In this document: positions 1-4,930 of the stretch, one piece after another
How positions within the stretch are numbered: position 1 is the stretch's first letter
How the letters are laid out: each line of letters begins with the position of its first letter
Assembly (NCBI GenBank): GCA_003559755.1
Contig: PWKM01000322.1
Coordinates: 1 to 8,033, forward strand
DNA: 8,033 nt
Origin: Planctomycetota bacterium
GTDB taxonomy: Bacteria > Planctomycetota > PUPC01
Direction: 5' to 3'
Made by a program: the position numbers and the translations under genes
Notes under the pieces: model-generated
Database searches by the model: none
Seen by the model: only the letters and a program-made list of their open reading frames with translations
What the model was told of the DNA's origin: nothing

Positions 1-35
1 ACGACGATTGCGATGCGTCCTCTCGATCCGAACAT
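1..35 (-). CDS. 5' end of an unidentified gene running off the left edge
   Basis: An ATG at 35-33 on the minus strand opens 11 codons (MFGSRGRIAIV, then an incomplete codon) that continue past position 1. The support is the upstream sequence: a near-ideal Shine-Dalgarno GAGGAGG at 49-43 sits 7 nt before the ATG. An ECF-sigma-type promoter lies about 50 nt further upstream (85-111). Eleven residues are too few to assign a family. ECF-type promoters often drive the sigma factor's own gene or its membrane partner, so either is possible, but that is inference only. Confidence 0.45.
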   Translation of the reverse strand, partial: MFGSRGRIAIV

Positions 36-84
36 TGTCCTTCCTCCTCGAAATGGGCCGGGATTGCTCACGCCTCTATACCAT

Positions 85-111
85 TTAGACGCCTTCCGTC
101 AGGAAAAGTTC
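85..111 (-). promoter_or_regulatory. putative ECF-sigma-type promoter for the left-edge gene
   Basis: On the minus strand GAACTT (111-106) is followed after exactly 16 nt by TCTAA (89-85); the -10 side reads CGTCTAA. This fits the known extracytoplasmic-function promoter pattern (GGAAC-like -35, about 16 nt, CGTC or TCTGA-like -10). Immediately upstream, 112-128 is rich in A and T runs on an otherwise GC-rich background, as in UP-element-like sequence. The expected start near 78 gives a leader of about 43 nt before the ATG at 35. The assignment comes from motif matching and is untested. Confidence 0.5.
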
Positions 112-319
112 TCACTTTTTTTGGAAAAATTTGGATCGGCTCAGTCCGTGCCGCGCCGGGGGCATCTCCGCCGTCATCCGACGACGGCCGGGGAGCGGCT
201 CTCTGCAATGGGTCCGGCCCGACCTGTCTTTCATCTCAAACCCCTCCGAGTCGTTCACATCCTTCGCTCTAATCATACACCATAAATGGGGCCTTGTGTG
301 TAACAAGTTGGTAACAACC

Positions 320-390
320 GGAGCAGCGGCAGGCAGCCGTTCTCATGCAAGAACGGCCTCCTGCTCCCCGCCGGGAGCGGCCGGGCGGGG
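320..390. other. compound stem-loop structures in the intergenic region
   Basis: GCCGTTCT (336-343) and AGAACGGC (350-357) form a perfect 8-bp stem with a 6-nt loop. It is enclosed by a perfect 7-bp stem, GGAGCAG (320-326) with CTGCTCC (361-367). A further hairpin pairs CCCCGCC (366-372) with GGCGGGG (384-390), sharing two bases with the first structure, so the two may be mutually exclusive. No T-tract follows on either strand, so this is not a standard intrinsic terminator. It could be a structured RNA, a distal 3' UTR element or a remnant repeat. Confidence 0.4.
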
Positions 391-454
391 GTCAACCGGG
401 ACCGCAGACGAACGCAAACCGCCTCTCCCTGGCGGATATGGGGGCAATCACATG

Positions 455-499
455 TTTCGCATTTCGCATTTCGCGCTTCGTATTTCGTGCTTCGATATT
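455..499. repeat. degenerate TTTCG short tandem repeat
   Basis: Six imperfect copies of a 7-8 nt unit are seen: TTTCGCA, TTTCGCA, TTTCGCGC, TTCGTA, TTTCGTGC, TTCGATA. The block is much more AT-rich than its surroundings and lies outside any gene. Low-complexity blocks of this kind occur between genes in some environmental bacterial genomes. Whether this one is dispersed elsewhere in this genome cannot be seen from one copy. Confidence 0.5.
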
Positions 500-518
500 C
501 TCTTATGCCGGACGCGCC

Positions 519-602
519 GGTTGAGAGGGTGGGGTTGTGCTGTGAGGGGGTGTGAGGCGAAGGGGGTGAGGGGGGATGACGGGGCGGACGTTCGCCCGCC
601 CC
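519..602 (-). terminator. putative 3' end of groEL: hairpin followed by a C-rich, G-poor (rut-like) stretch
   Basis: Downstream of the groEL stop codon, GGGGCGG (581-587) and CCGCCCC (596-602) form a 7-bp GC stem with an 8-nt loop. No T-tract follows, but over 521-580 the plus strand has 36 G and only 3 C, so the groEL transcript would carry 36 C and 3 G in 60 nt. Such C-over-G skew is typical of Rho-utilisation sites. A Rho-dependent end behind a stabilising hairpin is the reading offered; it is inference from composition. Confidence 0.4.
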
Positions 603-620
603 GCCGGTCCCGTGCGTCTG

Positions 621-2252
621 TCAGTACATGCCGCCCATTCCGCCGCCGTGTCCGGCGCCGCCCTTGGGCTTCTCCTCCGGTATCTCACTGACGATGGCGT
701 CGGTTGTCAGCAGGAGGCTGGCGATGCTGGCTGCGTTCTGGAGGGCGCATCGGACGACCTTCGTCGGGTCGATCACGCCGGCCTCGACCAGATCGCAGTA
801 CTTGCCGACCAGGGCGTCGTAGCCGAAGTTCACGTCGTCGCTCTCGGTGATCTCCTGCACAACGATCGCGCCGTTGACGCCCGCGTTCTGGGCGATGCGG
901 GCGCAGGGTGCGGACAGCGCCCGTCGGACCAGGTCGATGCCGACCTTCTCGTCCCCGGTGGCCTTGACCTTGTCGAGGGCTCGACCGGCTCGGATGAGTG
1001 CGGTACCGCCGCCGGGCAGCACGCCCTCTTCCACGGCGGCCCGGGTGGCGTGGAGTGCGTCCTCGACCCGTGCCTTCTTCTCGGTCATCTCGACCTCGGT
1101 CGCGGCCCCGACGTTGACCTGTGCGACGCCGCCGGCCAGCTTGGCCAGCCGTTCTTCCAGCTTCTCGCGGTCGTAGTCGCTGGTGCTCGCGTTGATCTCG
1201 GTCTTGAGCTGCGAGATGCGGCCGGTGATGTCCTCGTCGCTGCCGGCCCCTTCGATGATGGTGGTGGTGTCCTTATCGACGACCACCTTCTTGGCCTGGC
1301 CGAGGTGTTCGAGCGTGACGTTCGACAGTTCGATGCCGAGGTCCTCGAGCACGGGCTGGCCGCCGGTGAGGATGCCGATATCGGCCATCATCGCCTTGCG
1401 GCGGTCGCCGAAGCCCGGCGCCTTGACCGCGCAGCACTGGAACGTCCCGCGCAGCTTATTCACCACGAGCGTGGCGAGTGCCTCGCCCTCGACGTCCTCG
1501 GCGATGATGAGCAGCGGTCGGCCGGACTTCGCCAGGTTCTCGAGCAGGGGCAGCAGGTCCTTGATGCTCGACAGCTTCTTCTCGTGGACGAAGATGTAGG
1601 GGTTCTCCAGCTCGCACTGCATCGTCTCGGTGTTATTCACGAAGTGGGGCGAGATGTAGCCCTTGTCGAACTGCATCCCCTCGACGAGATCGACGCTGCT
1701 CTCCAGTGTCTTGCCCTCTTCGACGGTGATGACGCCGTCGCGGCCGACCTTTTCCATCGCATCGGCGATGAGCTTGCCCACCTCGGGGTCGTTGTTGCCC
1801 GCGATGGCGGCGACCTGGGCGGTCTCTTTCTTGTCGGTGATGGGGTGCGACATCGACTTCAGCTCCTCGACGAGTGCGGCGATCGCCTTCTCGATGCCCC
1901 GCTTGATCCCCATCGGGCTGGCCCCGGCGGCCACGTTCTTCAGGCCTTCCACGAAGAGGGCCTCGGCGAGCAGGGTGGCGGTGCTCGTCCCGTCCCCGGC
2001 CGTATCGGAGGTCTTGCTCGCCACCTCCTTGACCATCTGGGCGCCCATGTTCTCGTACTTGTCCTCCAGCTCGATCTCCTTCGCCACCGTCACACCGTCC
2101 TTGGTGACCGTGGGCGAGCCGAAGCTCTTCTCGATGACGACGTTCCGCCCGCGGGGGCCGAGAGTGACCTAGACCGCCCTGGCGAGCTTGCGAACGCCCT
2201 CTCGGATCGCTTCACGAGCTTCCTGGTCGAATGCGATCTTTTTCGCTGCCAT
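621..2252 (-). CDS. groEL: 60-kDa chaperonin GroEL, with an in-frame TAG at codon 28
   Basis: GroEL forms a cytoplasmic double-ring ATPase that refolds proteins together with GroES. The frame runs from ATG (2252-2250; Shine-Dalgarno GAGGAGG at 2269-2263, 10 nt upstream) to TGA (623-621), 543 codons against about 548 in E. coli. Residues follow E. coli numbering: the nucleotide-binding GDGTSTAT with D87, the VEDALHATRAAVEEG block with catalytic D398, and a C-terminal tail rich in G and M (GHGGGMGGMY). Codon 28 (2171-2169) is TAG where the family has lysine (AVKVTLGP), one base from AAG. Both sides of it are in frame and well conserved. Restarting at the GTG at 2093 would lose residues 1-53, including the TLGPRG nucleotide-binding motif, so a 490-residue product is unlikely to be an active chaperonin. 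Possible explanations are sequence error, recent mutation with another groEL copy elsewhere, or amber readthrough. The family assignment is secure; intactness is not. Confidence 0.93.
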
Positions 2253-2271
2253 ATGTGTTCGTCCTCCTCAC

Positions 2272-2286
2272 GCGGCCTGTGGCCGC
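2272..2286 (-). promoter_or_regulatory. hairpin just upstream of the groEL ribosome binding site
   Basis: GCGGCC, a 3-nt loop and GGCCGC form a perfect 6-bp GC stem in the groES-groEL spacer. It ends 2 nt before the GAGGAGG Shine-Dalgarno of groEL. It leaves the Shine-Dalgarno exposed and could protect a processed groEL mRNA 5' end or tune translation relative to groES. A weaker stem, CTGTC/GACAG (2314-2329), lies just after the groES stop. Functions are inferred. Confidence 0.35.
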
Positions 2287-2342
2287 AGCATCAATCCATT
2301 CCAGTACAATACGCTGTCAATCCCGACAGGGCCGGGCGGGTC

Positions 2343-2642
2343 TTACTCGACGACCGCCAGCACGTCGGACTCCGAGAGGATCAGGTAATCGTCATCGCCG
2401 ACGGTCACGTCGGTCCCGGCATACGACCCGAAGATCACCCGGTCGCCGACCTTGACCTGCATCGGCTGTGTCTCGCCGCTCTCGAGGACCTTTCCCTCTC
2501 CGACGGCGACGACCTCGCCCTGCTTCGGCTTCTCCTTCGCCGTGTCGGGCAGGACGATCCCGCCTTTGGTGGTCGCTTCGGCCTCGAGCCGCTTGATGAC
2601 GATCCTGTCGCCCAGGGGCTTGATCCCTACCTTCTTTGCCAT
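2343..2642 (-). CDS. groES: 10-kDa co-chaperonin GroES
   Basis: GroES is the heptameric lid that caps the GroEL ring and triggers ATP-driven folding in the cytoplasm. The product has 99 residues, the normal size. It shows the N-terminal IKPLGDRIVIKRLE strand, the mobile loop with GGIVLP at 27-32 that contacts GroEL, then GEVVAVGEGK and the conserved GDRVIFGSYAGTDV segment. The start is the ATG at 2642-2640, preceded 9 nt upstream by GAGGAG (2657-2652). An ATG three codons earlier overlaps that Shine-Dalgarno and is disfavoured. groES lies 90 nt upstream of groEL on the same strand and ends in TAA. The upstream 105 nt contain no CIRCE inverted repeat. Confidence 0.97.
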   Translation of the reverse strand: MAKKVGIKPLGDRIVIKRLEAEATTKGGIVLPDTAKEKPKQGEVVAVGEGKVLESGETQPMQVKVGDRVIFGSYAGTDVTVGDDDYLILSESDVLAVVE

Positions 2643-2720
2643 AGTACACATCTCCTCAAAAAAAGAACTGCGGCTTCCCGTTCCGTCCTGCGGACGGACT
2701 TCCAAACGGACTGACTTCTC

Positions 2721-2743
2721 GCGGCGGGCGACTCACCCGCCGC
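2721..2743 (-). terminator. GC hairpin after the response regulator gene
   Basis: GCGGCGGG and CCCGCCGC form a perfect 8-bp stem with a 7-nt loop, 4 nt past the TGA of the receiver gene. No T-tract follows, so it is terminator-like rather than a textbook intrinsic terminator. It may reduce read-through from the receiver gene into groES or stabilise the upstream message. A second stem, TCCGTCC/GGACGGA (2682-2698), follows, with a T7 run (2664-2658 on the minus strand) about 18 nt beyond it, directly before the groES Shine-Dalgarno. Confidence 0.4.
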
Positions 2744-2747
2744 CCGA

Positions 2748-3176
2748 TCATCCCCGCCCGGATGGCTCGCCCGAGCCGTCGGCCCGGCGGCGGAGATAGT
2801 AACGGCCGATGGACCAGTCGACTGCGTGCAGCAGCCGCCCGCAGTCGACCGGTTTCGGCAATATAGTAATCGCATCCTCGCTGAGTGCATCCTGCAGCGA
2901 GTGCGTGGACATCTCCAGCGCGGTGAAGATACAGGGCAGGAACGCCCGCTGGATATCCTTGATCGCGTGGTATATCTCCACCCCGGAATAGTCGGGCAGA
3001 CGAAGGTCCATCACCACCAGGTCCACCGGCTCCCGGATGATCGCATCGACCGCCTCGCGGCCCGAGCCGGCCGACGTGACCTCGAAGCCCCGCGGCTGCA
3101 GCGCGTCCCGGAATTCGTTTCGGCATTCCTCGCTCTCGTCGGCGACCAGAATCGAAAATCGCTCACGTCCGATCAT
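2748..3176 (-). CDS. stand-alone response regulator receiver protein (CheY-like)
   Basis: This single-domain receiver accepts a phosphoryl group from a histidine kinase in the cytoplasm. The 142-residue product is one receiver domain with no DNA-binding or enzymatic output domain. The active-site residues are all visible: acidic pair D13/E14 (LVADESEE), phospho-acceptor D57 (LVVMDLRLPDYSG), T85 (CIFTALEM) and K108 in ILPKPVD. A short basic tail follows the last helix (RYYLRRR). The start is the ATG at 3176, with GGAGGG (3189-3184) 7 nt upstream; a TTG at 3191 is in frame but forms part of that Shine-Dalgarno. It lies 105 nt upstream of groES on the same strand. No kinase gene is in the window, so partner and output are unknown. 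Confidence 0.9.
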   Translation of the reverse strand: MIGRERFSILVADESEECRNEFRDALQPRGFEVTSAGSGREAVDAIIREPVDLVVMDLRLPDYSGVEIYHAIKDIQRAFLPCIFTALEMSTHSLQDALSEDAITILPKPVDCGRLLHAVDWSIGRYYLRRRADGSGEPSGRG

Positions 3177-3197
3177 ACCCAGACCCTCCAATCAGAG

Positions 3198-3290
3198 TCA
3201 CACCGTTCGTCTTGCAAATTCCATGCCAGACACCAAGAATAACCCGAACCACGGCGCCCAAAACGCCATAAGAGCCGAGAGATCAACCAT
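3198..3290 (-). CDS. candidate 30-residue small membrane protein upstream of the receiver gene
   Basis: An ATG at 3290 opens a 30-codon frame ending in TGA, 21 nt before the receiver ATG. The product is dominated by one hydrophobic segment, about residues 4-22 (LSALMAFWAPWFGLFLVSG), followed by a short FARRTV tail whose arginines would anchor a single membrane span. It resembles the candidate at 3499-3606 in size and architecture. There is no clear Shine-Dalgarno before this ATG or before the internal ATG at 3269, so the case rests on composition and on position close to the receiver gene. No family is recognised; it may be a chance frame. Confidence 0.3.
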   Translation of the reverse strand: MVDLSALMAFWAPWFGLFLVSGMEFARRTV

Positions 3291-3498
3291 GTAGAGCCGG
3301 AAAGCATCTGGATATCACGGGCGCGGAGCAACCGGGGAGGGCCGGGGCGCTGTCACAATGGCAGACGCCCCGCCGAAGCCCTTGCCGGATTGTCAGGGCC
3401 GGAATCCGCCCGACAGCGGCGCATGCCGTACCGCTCGGCCCGGAACACCGGACGGACGATGCCGGCAAAGGATGTGGATGATTCGGGACGACGGCCGG

Positions 3499-3606
3499 TC
3501 ACTGGAGCTCGGCGACCGCGCGGAGCCAACTCACCGCCAGGACGAATATCCCCGCCGCGCCCAGCAGCGCCGTCCAGAACAGGAGAGCTTGAAAGACCCA
3601 TTTCAT
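3499..3606 (-). CDS. small single-span membrane protein (35 residues)
   Basis: An ATG at 3606 starts a 35-codon frame ending in TGA at 3501-3499. The product has a short basic start (MKW), one hydrophobic span at about residues 4-28 (including LLFWTALLGAAGIFVLAVSW), then RAVAELQ, the pattern of a one-pass inner-membrane protein. GGAGG (3619-3615) lies 8 nt upstream. A consensus promoter at 3665-3692 points at it, giving a leader of about 50 nt. An in-frame ATG at 3627 lacks a ribosome binding site and would add 7 residues. The gene diverges from the DUF2400 gene at 3835. No family is recognised. Promoter, ribosome binding site and hydrophobicity together make it likely real. Confidence 0.65.
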   Translation of the reverse strand: MKWVFQALLFWTALLGAAGIFVLAVSWLRAVAELQ

Positions 3607-3664
3607 ATCCGCGGCCTCCAATACCATCGCATGCTCGGACGGCCCGTTGCCGCCGAGCTACGGG

Positions 3665-3692
3665 ATTATACCGCCGCCACCGGCCATGTCAA
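3665..3692 (-). promoter_or_regulatory. consensus sigma-70 promoter driving the small membrane protein gene
   Basis: On the minus strand TTGACA (3692-3687), a 16-nt spacer and TATAAT (3670-3665) match both consensus hexamers perfectly; the spacer is 1 nt shorter than the optimum. Transcription should start near 3658, some 50 nt before the ATG at 3606. Whether the transcript continues into the receiver gene (3176) and groESL cannot be told, since the 322 nt after the small gene hold no obvious T-tract terminator. Confidence 0.7.
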
Positions 3693-3834
3693 AACGGCCC
3701 AGCCGGAGTCCTCTGCATTGGCGGGACCAACTGGCCGAGCGGGCGGGAGAAAGCCCCGGGGCCGTCGGCATCGAGGTTGAAGAGCGGCCGCCGCTGTGGT
3801 AGCGTGCGAGGACCAGGCGACTGCGGAGAATGCG

Positions 3835-4644
3835 TTGGGAACGGACGGAGCGAAAGAGCAGCTCGAGGCACTCTACAGCAAGTACAATCGGCGCGAGCAC
3901 GTCCATCCCGACCCGCTCGAGATGGTGTATCATTACGACGGCTCGGCGGACCGCGAGGTGGCGGGGATGGTCGCCGCGGGACTGGCCTACGGGCGGGTGA
4001 ACCAGATACTGGCGAGCGTCCGGTCGGCGCTCGACCGGCTGGGCGGCTCGCCCGCCGCGTGTGTCGATTCGGCCTCGGCCGCCGACCTGGCGGCCCGGTT
4101 CGAGGGATTCCGGCATCGGTTCACCGGGGGCGACGAGTTGGCCGCGATGCTGGCGGCGGTGGGCCGGCTGCGCCGTCGGTACGGTTCGCTCGAGGTGTGT
4201 TTTGCCGCGGGCGCGGACGGCGACGGGGAGACGGTTCGCGGTGGGCTGGGGTTCTTCGTGGCCGAGTTGGTCCGGGCGGCGGGCCGGCCGCTTCTCCACC
4301 TCGTGCCCGCCCCCGAGCGGGGCAGCGCCTGCAAGCGGCTGAACCTGTTCCTGCGGTGGATGGTCCGGCGGGATGCGGTCGATCCCGGCGGCTGGACGTC
4401 GGTCTCGCCGGCCCGTCTGATCGTGCCGCTCGACACCCACATGCACCGGGTCGGGCTGGGGCTGGGCTGGACCGGACGGCGGTCCGCCGACCTCCGCGCC
4501 GCGCTTGAGATCACCGCCGGGTTCCGGGCGATTTGCCCGACGGACCCGGTGCGGTACGACTTCGCCCTCACCCGGCTGGGCATGCGGGGCGGCGACCGCC
4601 TGGCACGGTTCGTCCATCGGCTGGCCACGGCTCTACCGGGGTGA
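3835..4644 (+). CDS. TIGR02757 / DUF2400 family protein
   Basis: This is a conserved family of unestablished function. Recognised blocks, numbered from the chosen start, are YNRREHVHPDPLE (17-29), AAGLAYGRVNQIL (47-59), RHRFTGGDEL (93-102), GSACKRLNLFLRWMVRRD (163-180), LIVPLDTHMHRVG (195-207) and RYDFALTRLGM (240-250). The 269 residues are near full family length. The PLDTHMHR and DFALTRLG blocks resemble the VDTHV-x-RV and following helix of HhH-GPD DNA glycosylases such as endonuclease III, so a nucleic-acid role is plausible but inferred. The start chosen is the TTG at 3835, with GGAG 6 nt upstream, because the conserved region begins soon after it. A GTG at 3796 would add 13 residues but has only a poor ribosome binding site. 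The gene ends in TGA and seems monocistronic. Confidence 0.9.
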   Translation: MGTDGAKEQLEALYSKYNRREHVHPDPLEMVYHYDGSADREVAGMVAAGLAYGRVNQILASVRSALDRLGGSPAACVDSASAADLAARFEGFRHRFTGGDELAAMLAAVGRLRRRYGSLEVCFAAGADGDGETVRGGLGFFVAELVRAAGRPLLHLVPAPERGSACKRLNLFLRWMVRRDAVDPGGWTSVSPARLIVPLDTHMHRVGLGLGWTGRRSADLRAALEITAGFRAICPTDPVRYDFALTRLGMRGGDRLARFVHRLATALPG

Positions 4645-4724
4645 ACAGGCACCTGGTTCCCACTCTTCGTATCGAGTAACGTATCGACGGGGCCGACACA
4701 AGCACGAGGAAGCCAAGGACGGAA

Positions 4725-4761
4725 CCGGGCCGAACTGTGCAGACTTTCGGCATCGGCCCGG
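4725..4761 (+). terminator. stem-loop downstream of the DUF2400 gene
   Basis: CCGGGCCGA (4725-4733) and TCGGCCCGG (4753-4761) form a perfect 9-bp stem with a 19-nt loop, about 80 nt after the DUF2400 stop codon. No T-tract follows on either strand. It may end or protect the DUF2400 transcript; the loop is long for an intrinsic terminator. Confidence 0.3.
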
Positions 4762-4851
4762 CCGGGGACCGCCCGGGCGCGAGACCCGCTACTGCCCCCG
4801 CAAGGTGGATACGATGGTCCCTCGCGTTTCCGGCGGGGCGGCTTTGGCCGA

Positions 4852-4880
4852 TTGACACCGCACGCCGGGGCCACTATCAT
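4852..4880 (+). promoter_or_regulatory. strong sigma-70 promoter for the TPR gene pair
   Basis: TTGACA (4852-4857), a 17-nt spacer and TATCAT (4875-4880) match the consensus at 11 of 12 positions with optimal spacing. Transcription should begin near 4887, giving a leader of about 44 nt before the ATG at 4931. The perfect 10-bp palindrome CATCATGATG (4878-4887) overlaps the -10 box and start site, and the stem ATGTA/TACAT (4885-4898) follows. Either could be an operator or a 5' mRNA structure. Confidence 0.7.
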
Positions 4881-4930
4881 CATGATGTATATCTACATAT
4901 CGTCTTTCGTCTTTTCCGGGGAACCGATCG

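Larger units (their letters stand above)
36..620. other. 585-nt non-coding stretch between the left-edge gene and groEL
   Basis: No convincing gene was found on either strand. Open frames here lack ribosome binding sites and protein-like composition. The stretch holds, left to right: the leader and ECF-type promoter of the left gene (36-128); unremarkable sequence to about 290; a small hairpin CTTGT/ACAAG (293-307); a compound stem-loop (320-367) and a GC hairpin (366-390); a degenerate TTTCG short repeat (455-499); and a G-rich block (521-580) with a hairpin (581-602) at the groEL 3' end. Confidence 0.6.

Noticed and set aside
621..2093. groEL as a 490-residue protein starting at the GTG at 2093
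   Set aside because: Good GroEL sequence and a strong ribosome binding site exist upstream to 2252. The GTG has no obvious ribosome binding site, and the shortened protein would lack the TLGPRG nucleotide-binding segment. It could serve only as a restart product.
2315..2320. TTGACA in the groES-groEL spacer as an internal groEL promoter
   Set aside because: No acceptable -10 hexamer lies 16-18 nt downstream; the only TATTGT is 3 nt away.
2652..2664. Possible fourU-type RNA thermometer (T7 run next to the groES Shine-Dalgarno)
   Set aside because: The T-run directly abuts GAGGAG, leaving no loop for the two to pair with each other, and no other U-rich partner is in place.
576..2714. A 712-codon open frame on the plus strand across groES and groEL
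   Set aside because: It is antisense to two clear chaperonin genes. Its product is low-complexity (rich in L, D, G and A) with no recognisable domain, as expected from the complement of GC-rich coding DNA.
2643..2747. CIRCE operator upstream of groES
   Set aside because: It was searched for by eye and neither half-site (TTAGCACTC or GAGTGCTAA) is present.
3390..4508. A 372-codon plus-strand frame overlapping the DUF2400 gene in another phase
   Set aside because: The product is Arg/Gly/Pro-rich without motifs, while the other phase encodes clear DUF2400 blocks.
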